Shown here: positions 1 through 6,338 of the stretch, piece by piece
Layout: each line of letters opens with the position of its first letter
How positions within the stretch are numbered: the first letter of the stretch is position 1
DNA from: Globobulimina sp.
Lineage: Eukaryota; Foraminifera; Rotaliida
DNA length: 6,338 nt
Direction: 5' to 3'
Assembly (NCBI GenBank): GCA_003354225.1
Contig: PIVH01000310.1
Coordinates: forward strand, 1 to 6,338
The notes under the pieces: generated by a model
The model's input: the letters and a program-made list of their open reading frames with translations, nothing else
Database searches by the model: none
What the model was told of the DNA's origin: nothing
Translations under genes and position numbers: made by a program

Positions 1-115
1 CTTCTACTTCCTGTGCCAGTTCAGTATGACTCGTATATGTTTTTTGTTCTATTAAAGCCATTTGTGAACCTGTATCCACACCGCTTCCATCTGCGGTGAC
101 TTCTTTAAAATCTAT
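1..115 (-). repeat. FlgL repeat unit 6, cut by window edge
   Basis: FlgL residues 925-962, only the first 38 residues visible. It opens with NNKIDFKE like unit 5, followed by an IEQKTYTSHTELAQEVE helix start that corresponds to the IPxGxY...helix stretch of the other units. The rest of the unit, and any further ones, lie beyond the left edge. Confidence 0.75.
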
Positions 116-2887
116 TTTATTATTTGTCCCGTCAATAACAATATTGACAATAGCCCGATCGCTTTCTGAATAAGAAATCCGTGTATCTGAGCTGTTGGAC
201 AAACCAAGCTTCCGGGCTGCATTTGTGTTGGAATGATCTCCTGTTTGCCACAACAAATTAAATTCTTTTATTGCAGAACTGCTTCCTTTAACCCTAAAAC
301 CCTGATTTATATCATATACGACATCATATAATATATTATTTGGGGAAGCGTTTCTCATTGCTGTTTGAATTTGAGAAGCTACCTGGTTCAAATCATTATA
401 ATCTCCAACAGGTATGTCAATAGATATCTCATCTGAAATGATACCATCTATACGGATTTCCCTAAAATCTATTTTATTATTTGTTGAATCAAATGAAATC
501 CAGGACGGTGCGCTACCGCTGCTGCTTGAATACGAAGTGGCACCGGAATTATCCAACGTTGTATCATAGCCTAAAGTATTTCCGATGGTATGCTGTTGAT
601 TTGTACCCGTCGCCCACAACAACTTTAATTCATTCAATGCCGTACCACTGGTAGTCTGAAGAATATCAAAATCATTGCTCGTTTCATCATAGGATACATC
701 ATACACCACTGAATTACCAGATTCGATTGATATAGTGTTCATGGTGTCTTCAAGTGTATCTTCCATTTCATGCATACTGGTATAAACACCTTGCGGAGTA
801 AATGCCTGTAATGTTGTGGATATACCTGATGTATTGATCTCCTCAAAATCGATCATATTATTATCACCATCAATCAGAACGGAAAACATAGACATTTTCA
901 TCGGTGCAACATCACTGCTAAAAGGCCCTAACCCTGCTCCGGAATCATCCAATTCCGGATCATACCCCAATGACTCACCAATTGAAGCGGAATTTCCAAT
1001 ACCACTTTGCCATAACAGATTAAAGTCTGTGAGCGCTGCACCTCCTGTCTGTTGAATCACCACCTGGCTTAAAGTTTGATCGTAGGAAATATTATAATTA
1101 TATACAGACACATTTTCCACAGCAGTTTCAGCAGCAGCTGCCAAATCTGTAAGATTCGCATATGTTCCCGGAGGGATAATTGCCTGGAGGGTGGTAAACG
1201 GTCCGGCTGTACCAGCCACAGACTCTTCAAAATCTAGCCGATTATTGGTATTGTCGATTGTAATAGAGCTGTGTGGGTAAGAAATGGTATCATCAAGCAA
1301 ATAGTATCCTAACGTTTCTGCAGCAGCCGTTGATGTATTCCATTGAATAGTTAACTCATTTAAATTTGTGCCATCCTCTCTGATATTAAAACGGCTGTTT
1401 AATGCGTCATAAGAAACGGAATAATCTATCGTATTTGCACCTGAAGTTGGTGCCGCACTTGCTGTTTCCATTGCAGTTTCAATCGTCTTAGCAAGTAATC
1501 CCATATCAGTATAAGTAACCGCTGCCCCACTGGTATTAAAATCAGCGGTCAATGTCTGCTGACCACCGGTAGAATTGATTTCAACAAAACCAATTGTATT
1601 ATTCCCGCTTGACCCTATTGTGAGCTCGGTAATGAATGCAGCCTGAACATCTGATACCGGCGGTGCCTGGATAATATTCATGCCAGCAAAACCAATTTCA
1701 TGCCCGATTGAAGTATCATTCGTGGCAGCCTGAATTTCAAACTCTATATATGCACCGTCAGTGATTGGTGTATCAAATGTAACGCTTATGTCTGTAACGC
1801 CCTCAATGTTGAGTGCAATATCTACCCCATGGTCTGTTCCCGAAATTTCAGTCGGCATGATATAGCCGGGATTATCCTCAACCGCCCATTTCTTTTCTGC
1901 CTTGTTCCATGTGAACCGTATGGGCTGAGCACCTTTCTCTGTATCGGTTGTCCCAATGGTCAATGCACTCTTGGTTGATACATTTATCGCAATATCCATT
2001 TGATCAATACCAGGAGATCCCTGTAAATTATAAACATATGCTTCATTGCCTGTATCCCACATGAACTCGGTGCTAATATATCCGTTATAACTTCCATCTT
2101 CCCGAATAGAATATGTTTGGGTGATTTCATTGTAATTCACATTGTAATTCACACCATACCCATCACTTGATGATTTCTCATTCAATACGTTTCTGACAGC
2201 TGTTTCCAATTCGGCTTTCCGATACAATCCTTGAGGTATCTCAACTTTGAAAATTTTTTGCGATGCATGTCCCTTGCCGATATCCTCTTTAAACACAATG
2301 GTATTGTTGGTGGTATTAATATCGACCTCCTGATCCCAGAAAGTTGTATCACCAGTTCTTCCAACCTCAACCCCTATAGTTCTGTCCGTGCGAACTTCAA
2401 ATGCTGTACTATTTCCATTGTAATTTACACTTTTAAGTACTTCATCATAAATCAGAGCAACCTTATTTGTTTCTGTACCGCTGAAGATATAATTTCCATT
2501 AACCTGTGTATTCCCCAGGGTCACAATCTGATGAATCGAACTTTCAATTCTATCAATGGCGTCATTTCTTTCGTCAAAGGTTGTCGAGTCATTTGCAAGA
2601 CGGGCAACATCGGTTTTGATATCAAGCAGGATATTATTCGTGCTGCTTAAGGCCTCTTCAACACTTAGAATCCACGATTTTCCCATATTGACATTTTCGG
2701 CAATTTGATCAAGATTTCCAATAGTGTTTTTTATGGTTAACACCTGACTTAATCCCAAAGGATCATCCGAAAGTTCATTCAACCTCTTTTGGGTGCTTGA
2801 TACCTCATTTGCACTCTCTAAATCGCTGGTCAGCTGTCCCAGTCTATACGTTGAGTTGACATATGTTGATATGTTGGGAACTCTCAT
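1..2887 (-). CDS. flgL: Flagellar hook-associated protein 3 FlgL, 3'-truncated by window edge, with tandem repeat modules
   Basis: FlgL is the second junction protein, lying between FlgK and flagellin. The start ATG at 2885-2887 is supported by AGGAGG six bases upstream and by the family-typical opening MRVPNIST. I checked 962 codons by hand to the left edge and found no stop. Residues 1-150 are the conserved helical D0/D1 part, with the flagellin-superfamily motif NELSDDP (SDDP at 40-43) and NGNYIFSGT at 130-138, both at the positions usual for FlgL. From about residue 197 the protein departs from the classical form. It carries a divergent repeat unit (from 197), a module shared with FlgK (about 323-400), then at least five tandem modules starting at 432, 551, 679, 806 and 925, the last cut by the edge. 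The C-terminal D1/D0 helices must lie further left if the gene is intact. Enterobacterial FlgL is about 320 residues; this one must exceed 1000 if the last repeat and C-terminus are present. No cysteine is present. It is very probably co-translated with flgK. Confidence 0.95.
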   Translation of the reverse strand, partial: MRVPNISTYVNSTYRLGQLTSDLESANEVSSTQKRLNELSDDPLGLSQVLTIKNTIGNLDQIAENVNMGKSWILSVEEALSSTNNILLDIKTDVARLANDSTTFDERNDAIDRIESSIHQIVTLGNTQVNGNYIFSGTETNKVALIYDEVLKSVNYNGNSTAFEVRTDRTIGVEVGRTGDTTFWDQEVDINTTNNTIVFKEDIGKGHASQKIFKVEIPQGLYRKAELETAVRNVLNEKSSSDGYGVNYNVNYNEITQTYSIREDGSYNGYISTEFMWDTGNEAYVYNLQGSPGIDQMDIAINVSTKSALTIGTTDTEKGAQPIRFTWNKAEKKWAVEDNPGYIMPTEISGTDHGVDIALNIEGVTDISVTFDTPITDGAYIEFEIQAATNDTSIGHEIGFAGMNIIQAPPVSDVQAAFITELTIGSSGNNTIGFVEINSTGGQQTLTADFNTSGAAVTYTDMGLLAKTIETAMETASAAPTSGANTIDYSVSYDALNSRFNIREDGTNLNELTIQWNTSTAAAETLGYYLLDDTISYPHSSITIDNTNNRLDFEESVAGTAGPFTTLQAIIPPGTYANLTDLAAAAETAVENVSVYNYNISYDQTLSQVVIQQTGGAALTDFNLLWQSGIGNSASIGESLGYDPELDDSGAGLGPFSSDVAPMKMSMFSVLIDGDNNMIDFEEINTSGISTTLQAFTPQGVYTSMHEMEDTLEDTMNTISIESGNSVVYDVSYDETSNDFDILQTTSGTALNELKLLWATGTNQQHTIGNTLGYDTTLDNSGATSYSSSSGSAPSWISFDSTNNKIDFREIRIDGIISDEISIDIPVGDYNDLNQVASQIQTAMRNASPNNILYDVVYDINQGFRVKGSSSAIKEFNLLWQTGDHSNTNAARKLGLSNSSDTRISYSESDRAIVNIVIDGTNNKIDFKEVTADGSGVDTGSQMALIEQKTYTSHTELAQEVE
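106..127. repeat. 22-bp perfect direct repeat, copy 1
   Basis: This AT-rich stretch is identical to 463-484. The two copies are 357 bases (119 codons) apart and encode the NNKIDF anchor at the start of FlgL units 6 and 5. It is a nucleotide-level trace of the tandem duplication. Confidence 0.9.
116..472 (-). repeat. FlgL repeat unit 5
   Basis: FlgL residues 806-924, 119 residues. Anchors: NNKIDFRE, IDIPVGDYNDLNQVASQIQT, YDVVYDINQGFRV, IKEFNLLWQTG (Trp at 880), AARKLGLSNSSDTRISY, then IVIDGTNNK. The ending is more divergent (KLGLS in place of LGYD). Confidence 0.85.
463..484. repeat. 22-bp perfect direct repeat, copy 2
   Basis: Identical to 106-127. The equivalent sites of units 4 (near 845) and 3 (near 1229) are similar but not identical, so the two leftmost junctions are the best conserved in DNA. 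Confidence 0.9.
473..853 (-). repeat. FlgL repeat unit 4
   Basis: FlgL residues 679-805, 127 residues. Anchors: NNMIDFEE, FTPQGVYTSM, YDVSYDETSNDFDI, LNELKLLWATG (Trp at 758), TIGNTLGYDTTLDNSGA, a Ser-rich linker, then ISFDSTNNK. It is the closest partner of unit 3 in layout and length. Confidence 0.85.
854..1237 (-). repeat. FlgL repeat unit 3
   Basis: FlgL residues 551-678, 128 residues. Anchors: NNRLDFEE, IIPPGTYANLTDLAAAAETA, YNISYDQ, LTDFNLLWQSG (Trp at 626), SIGESLGYDPELDDSGAG, and a closing linker with FSVLIDGDNN that leads into the next unit. Confidence 0.85.
1238..1594 (-). repeat. FlgL repeat unit 2
   Basis: FlgL residues 432-550, 119 residues. Anchors: NNTIGFVE, a helix with TIETAMETAS, YSVSYDALNSRFNIREDG, LNELTIQW (Trp at 516), then AETLGYYL. 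It starts with IGF where later units have IDF or LDF, and a few extra residues lie between the first anchor and the Trp (84 against 74-79). Confidence 0.8.
1688..1921 (-). other. FlgK-like module inside FlgL
   Basis: FlgL residues about 323-400 align by eye with FlgK residues about 898-972. Matching landmarks in order are IRF/LRF, a Trp near KKW/GVW, a downstream Asn/Asp-Pro, GVD, G..DI, a Phe, G.YIE and finally IGFA. The FlgL copy lacks the Asp-rich loop (DFTGDGLAD) of the FlgK copy. It lies between repeat unit 1 and the regular array. Function is unknown; a beta-rich surface domain is plausible. Confidence 0.6.
2057..2299 (-). repeat. FlgL repeat unit 1 (divergent, N-terminal part only)
   Basis: FlgL residues 197-277. 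It shows the array's anchors in order: NNTIVFKE at the start, VEIPQGLY, a helix with ELETAVRNVL, NYNVNYNE, YSIREDG, and the Trp of FMWDTG at 277. The distance from the first anchor to the Trp (80 residues) matches the later units (74-84). After DTG the usual ending (IG..LGYD) does not follow directly; instead comes the region with the FlgK-like module. Confidence 0.7.
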
Positions 2888-2893
2888 GACATT

Positions 2894-2899
2894 CCTCCT
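2894..2899 (-). promoter_or_regulatory. Ribosome binding site of flgL
   Basis: A perfect AGGAGG lies in the 13-base flgK-flgL gap (2888-2900), six bases before the flgL ATG. It fixes the flgL start. Another ATG sits at 2890-2892, one base after the AGGAGG, but it is too close and opens a two-codon out-of-frame ORF (ATG TCA TGA) whose stop overlaps the flgL start codon. The gap has no room for a terminator or separate promoter, so flgL is expected to be co-transcribed with flgK. Confidence 0.9.
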
Positions 2900-2900
2900 G

Positions 2901-5900
2901 CTATCGCATCGCTATTAGCGTATTTAACATTTCATCGGCTACCGTCAACAATTTAGATGCCGCTGAAAATGCATGCTGAAATTTCATCAATTTAATCATT
3001 TCTTCATCCAGGGAAACAGCTGAAATCGAATTTCTCTGTTCCGTTATATTATTGACCATGATGTCGGCAAACTCTTTTGAATTTTTAATGCTTCTGGATT
3101 TAATGCCTAATGAAGCTATCAGCTGTGTATAAAAATTATCAAGGGACGCATTGGTAATACTCGAGGATGCTTCGTCTCCTCTATTATAGGTCCACAGCTT
3201 CATCTGCCGTTCCAGATACTGAACATCCGCCATCGCAAGTGCATTGGTGTTGTCCCCCTGGCTGATGTGCCCATTTTCACTATCTATACTTGCTGCCGCT
3301 ATCAACCGTGTATCTGACAATTTACCGTTTAATTCTATTGTCAATGAATCATACCCTTTAAAAAAAGTATTGATCCCTGCTGCTGCAGCCAGTCCTGACG
3401 ATTGCGAATTGCTATCTGAAAATGCAAACCCGATATCCTGTGAATTACGCTTCTCTAAATCAAGCTCAATATAGCCAAATCCATTCACCTGCTCATTAAA
3501 TTCAATCCGGATGTCTGCAAGACCGTCACCAGTAAAATCCACCCCAAAACCATTGTCATCCCCGCCCTGGGGAATTAACTGCATTGCCCCACCTGTAGGG
3601 TCATTCAAATATCCCCAGACACCAGCGGCAGACCTTTCAAACCGAAGGTCTGAGGCCTTAAAATCTATTGCTCCCCAATCCGTTACAACAATGGAAATAT
3701 TTTCTTCATCAAATCCATTTTCACCGGAATACTGGATATTCTTCATTGCATAATATTGATCTGTTGCCTCAAATCTCAGTCGATTATCCAGTGTGACCTG
3801 CGCCTTCATTCCTGGTGCATTTCGGTTGAATTCCTGGGCAAATGAGTCAAGGGTCCAGTGCCAGTCTGACAATTTTTCACCCGTCGGCTCACCTGAACTG
3901 GTTAAAAACTGGGGAATACCTGTATCACCTGTGGTAATGGTGAATACATCATCGGTAAATAGTGTACCATCATAAAATTTGACCAGCATGCCATCTACTT
4001 TAACCTCAACCGGTGTTTCTGGTGTATAAGGAGGGTTATTCCCGTCTATTTTGAATGATCCTGTTTCAACACTGTTTGTCCATTCAATGATTAGATCGGG
4101 ATCATTTCCTGACGGCAAATGACCGACTTTCCCTCCGGAAACCACTTTAAACCTATAAATATCATTAATGCTGTTGGCCTGACCAGTTGTCCTGAAATTT
4201 AGAGGATCCGGGCTCCCCTTCGTATCTGTATTTACCAGCAATGTATTACCGGCAACAAGAACACCTTTTGAAATATCAAAACTCAATGTCTGAACACCAC
4301 CCTCCACAATTATTGCCTCACCCTCATCTTCAATATTAATAAACCCTGAAGACCCGGTTCTGATCCCATCCGTGTCCAGTCGCTCCCACATAATTGTTCC
4401 CTCATCATCATAAAGGGTTGAAGTTGCTGAATTTCTATAGCTTTGTGTGGGATCGGCATCAATAAGTTCATTTTCAGGCTGATTTGTTTCTGTTCCTGTT
4501 CCCGTACTAATTTTTATCTGGGCATTGCTACCAAAATCATCTATAAAATTATCAATCACAATCGGGTCCTCAAGAGTAGAGGCCTTAATAATTGAAACCG
4601 AACCCGCTGTTCTAATAACTTGATAATTAGTGCTAAGAGTTGCATTCAGTTGGGTTTCAATTAATGTTGCTAAAGCGATATCAGATGTTCCTCCGGCAGC
4701 AGTTGTATTGAATGTGATTGTTGTTCCATCAATATCAAATGAAATGGTTTCACCTGCTGCAGTAGTTGAAGTGAACCCTGAAAAACCGCCGTCCCCTCCC
4801 AGCGTTAGAATTGAACTTCCGACTTTGGCAAGACTACTGTCAAAAACCCCCCCTGAACCGGCTCCGGATACAGTCGTTCTAATGTCCATTCCAGGCTCAA
4901 GTAGTATTGTAAGCGTTCCTGTTATTACTGCTGTTTTATTCACTGCACCGGCTGTAGATTCATTTACTGTGACCTGGGTTCCTTGACCCAAGAAAATTAA
5001 ATCATCACCCGCAGTCGTTGTCGCATTATACCGGGCCGTATCATTGGCTGCCGCTGTAAAATCGAGAATGGAATTGATATTACCCCCATCAGCGGTTGTA
5101 CCATTCAGGGATGCAATGGCTATAGTGGCATTATCTCCTGTGTCATTACCAGCATCACGAAGCTGGATATCTGTTCCATCGGTTGTCCTGATTTTTATTG
5201 TATTGGTTGAAAAATCTTTTTCGATTGTAAAAGGAGATCCTGCAAGGGCACTAGAAAGCTTATCCCCAAATGCAGTAATCAATTCCAGCTGGTCAGTTGT
5301 ATCAATATCTGAAAGATCTATAGAGATTGCAGTGGTGTCTACAGCAGATGTGCCTGACATTGAATCTATCGTGAACAATACGGTATCACCTTCATTAAAA
5401 TTCGAAAAACTACTCAACGAAATTCCTGCATTGTCAATAACGTCAAAATCCTGAACACCCAGCGTTTTTCCAGAACTGCTCCTTAAAATTGACCCGATGA
5501 CGACCAAATCATCATCTTCCTTGGTATTATTGATTGATTCTGCTGTTGATAACAACGCATCTTCAAATTGTTCTGAAAGAGTCCCAATGGATGAATCCCT
5601 TACGAAACTCACCTGTTGAATAATACCATCCACATACAATGAAAATTTAACCTGATCCCCATCTTGAGCATTTGCAATGGAACCTGTATTAAATGTAGCC
5701 TCAGTTTCCGATGCGTATGCCTGAACTCCCCCGATAGTGTTCAATGCCTCCGCAATGGATGCAGCAGATCTTCTGGCCTGGCCGCCCGTGTCTTTCACAT
5801 CAACAATTTGTGTGCCATCAGGCCCGTTGTAAACTGTTAACGTTTGTTCAGCAATGGCTCGATCCAAGGTCATGGCAACTGTGGTTGCCGTACCTGATGT

Positions 5901-6338
5901 TAAAGTATATCCCCAGACACCTGCCAATCCATCACCATCAGTTTCGGTTACTTCTTTATCTCCAAGAACGGCATCATCAACAACCGTTAATCTGTATTTA
6001 GATTGAAGCGCACCAGGTGTTAAACCCTGCCAGTCAGAAATACTCGCCTCTGAGATCCCCATATCGATTTTAATTTTGCTATATTCAGTGGTAGTGGTTG
6101 TTGTATCTTCTACCCACATGGTAAAATCTTTTGAGTTATCAATTTTATCACCAAATTCAAAACTGGTCATCCATCGACTGTCATCTGTTGTATAATCACC
6201 TGTAACCGGTTCTGAAAAATATTCAAGCCCGGTACCTTGAGAATGCTGATAATTTATTGCCCAGATCATTTCCCGTGATAATTCATCTACTTCTGCACGG
6301 TACTTTGGAATAATAGCATCACGCATTTCAAGCAAGCC
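2901..6338 (-). CDS. flgK: Flagellar hook-associated protein 1 FlgK, 5'-truncated by window edge, greatly enlarged
   Basis: FlgK is the first junction protein between hook and filament, exported through the flagellar type III system. The frame is open to the right edge, so the true start lies outside; the TTG at 6333-6335 is internal. I number visible residues from 1 at the edge to 1145, with stop TAG at 2901-2903. Residues 1-40 match the conserved FlgK helix (GLLEMRD, then AINYQHSQG). Residues about 987-1145 are the conserved C-terminal part: AGINTFFKG, GDNTNALAMA, and the terminal helix from about 1109 with SLDEEMIKLMKFQHAF and VADEMLNTL. Between them lie over 900 residues rich in Ser, Thr, Asp and Gly, including flagellin-IN-like modules (165-216, 529-613), a six-threonine run (6087-6104) and a module also found in FlgL (898-972). 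Enterobacterial FlgK is about 550 residues; assuming roughly 300 are missing, this one would be near 1450. No cysteine is present. flgL follows after 13 bases. The identity is firm; the roles of the inserted modules are unknown. Confidence 0.95.
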   Translation of the reverse strand, partial: GLLEMRDAIIPKYRAEVDELSREMIWAINYQHSQGTGLEYFSEPVTGDYTTDDSRWMTSFEFGDKIDNSKDFTMWVEDTTTTTTEYSKIKIDMGISEASISDWQGLTPGALQSKYRLTVVDDAVLGDKEVTETDGDGLAGVWGYTLTSGTATTVAMTLDRAIAEQTLTVYNGPDGTQIVDVKDTGGQARRSAASIAEALNTIGGVQAYASETEATFNTGSIANAQDGDQVKFSLYVDGIIQQVSFVRDSSIGTLSEQFEDALLSTAESINNTKEDDDLVVIGSILRSSSGKTLGVQDFDVIDNAGISLSSFSNFNEGDTVLFTIDSMSGTSAVDTTAISIDLSDIDTTDQLELITAFGDKLSSALAGSPFTIEKDFSTNTIKIRTTDGTDIQLRDAGNDTGDNATIAIASLNGTTADGGNINSILDFTAAANDTARYNATTTAGDDLIFLGQGTQVTVNESTAGAVNKTAVITGTLTILLEPGMDIRTTVSGAGSGGVFDSSLAKVGSSILTLGGDGGFSGFTSTTAAGETISFDIDGTTITFNTTAAGGTSDIALATLIETQLNATLSTNYQVIRTAGSVSIIKASTLEDPIVIDNFIDDFGSNAQIKISTGTGTETNQPENELIDADPTQSYRNSATSTLYDDEGTIMWERLDTDGIRTGSSGFINIEDEGEAIIVEGGVQTLSFDISKGVLVAGNTLLVNTDTKGSPDPLNFRTTGQANSINDIYRFKVVSGGKVGHLPSGNDPDLIIEWTNSVETGSFKIDGNNPPYTPETPVEVKVDGMLVKFYDGTLFTDDVFTITTGDTGIPQFLTSSGEPTGEKLSDWHWTLDSFAQEFNRNAPGMKAQVTLDNRLRFEATDQYYAMKNIQYSGENGFDEENISIVVTDWGAIDFKASDLRFERSAAGVWGYLNDPTGGAMQLIPQGGDDNGFGVDFTGDGLADIRIEFNEQVNGFGYIELDLEKRNSQDIGFAFSDSNSQSSGLAAAAGINTFFKGYDSLTIELNGKLSDTRLIAAASIDSENGHISQGDNTNALAMADVQYLERQMKLWTYNRGDEASSSITNASLDNFYTQLIASLGIKSRSIKNSKEFADIMVNNITEQRNSISAVSLDEEMIKLMKFQHAFSAASKLLTVADEMLNTLIAMR
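3423..3647 (-). other. FlgK copy of the module shared with FlgL
   Basis: FlgK residues about 898-972, just before the conserved C-terminal part. Landmarks: LRFERSAAGVWGYLNDP, GVDFTGDGLADIRIEF, GFGYIELDLE and IGFAF. The loop DFTGDGLAD resembles DxxGDGxxD calcium-binding loops of the FG-GAP or dockerin type, but one loop is weak evidence of metal binding. A similar module is present in FlgL at 1688-1921. Confidence 0.6.
4500..4754 (-). other. IN-like module 2 in FlgK
   Basis: FlgK visible residues about 529-613: GETISFDIDGTTITF, a helix with LATLIETQLNATL, YQVIRTAGSVSIIK, VIDNFIDDFGSNAQIKIS and TGTGTET. The order of strand, helix ending in LN, and strand repeats that of module 1, but the GV.A.A signature is missing, so it may be a related fold and not a true IN motif. 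An acidic linker (QPENELIDADP) follows. Confidence 0.4.
5691..5846 (-). other. Flagellin hook-IN-like module 1 in FlgK
   Basis: FlgK visible residues about 165-216: QTLTVYNGPDG, then SAASIAEALN, GGVQAYASETEATF, followed by KFSLYVDG. This follows the flagellin hook-IN motif layout: a strand, a helix ending in IN or LN, GV.A.A, then a strand. Such motifs occur in the variable regions of flagellins and hook-associated proteins. The N to GV spacing is close to the norm. The assignment is by pattern only. Confidence 0.55.

Noticed and set aside
816-1055. Short plus-strand ORF opposite the FlgL repeats; similar short ones at 3244-3474, 3511-3753, 3793-3975 and 5744-6001.
   Set aside because: All are overlapped by the real minus-strand genes and show no conserved features.
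1-1600. Regular spacing of similar sequences suggesting a CRISPR or other non-coding array.
   Set aside because: The period is about 357-384 bases, always whole codons, and the conservation is at protein level within one open frame.
2182-2370. Minus-strand 62-codon ORF in another frame within flgL.
   Set aside because: It is nested inside the FlgL frame, which continues without a stop through this stretch.
2231-2650. Plus-strand ORF of 139 codons opposite flgL.
   Set aside because: It lies wholly antisense to a clearly conserved FlgL reading frame, has no recognisable domain, and its Ile/Asn/Cys-rich composition looks like a reverse reading of the coding strand.
1-2887. Phage tail fibre or adhesin as the identity of the repeat protein.
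   Set aside because: Similar NNxIDF-type modules may occur in such proteins, but the N-terminal FlgL signature, the position right after flgK and the RBS-defined start make FlgL certain; only the modules could be shared.
4630-5454. Two plus-strand ORFs (4630-4986 and 5044-5454) opposite flgK.
   Set aside because: Both are antisense to the FlgK variable region. Their Val/Ser/Pro-rich low-complexity translation is what reversed Thr/Asp/Gly codons give, and no family is recognisable.
6333-6335. TTG as the start of the flgK reading frame.
   Set aside because: The frame is open to the window edge, and the sequence here matches the middle of FlgK, well after the N-terminal domains.

Overview
The window carries parts of two genes, both read on the minus strand, with only 13 bases between them. 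They are flgK (hook-associated protein 1), whose 5' end lies beyond the right edge, and flgL (hook-associated protein 3), whose 3' end lies beyond the left edge. Transcription runs right to left, flgK then flgL, the usual order for this pair. The rest is coding, so no promoter, terminator, RNA gene or mobile element is expected, and none was seen.

FlgK and FlgL form the junction between the flagellar hook and the flagellin filament. Both are exported by the flagellar type III apparatus, without a Sec signal peptide. Here both keep family-typical helical ends but carry very large middle regions. The visible FlgK piece is 1145 residues without its N-terminal part, against about 550 for a whole enterobacterial FlgK. 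The visible FlgL piece is 962 residues without its C-terminus, against about 320 for a whole enterobacterial FlgL. FlgK's middle is a mosaic of flagellin-IN-like and other beta-rich modules. FlgL's middle is a tandem array of modules about 119-128 residues long, at least six copies, the last cut by the window edge.

Oversized FlgK and FlgL with such modules, moderate to low GC and a plain AGGAGG ribosome binding site suggest a Gram-negative flagellated bacterium. From memory of family style, a sulfate-reducing Desulfobacterota (Desulfobacterales-like) member is the best guess, but this is inference.

The most notable observations are the repeat expansion of FlgL, a module of about 75-80 residues that appears to be shared between FlgK and FlgL, and the complete lack of cysteine in 2107 visible residues. 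I see no unknown defence or metabolic system. The novelty, if any, is structural: an elaborated hook-filament junction.
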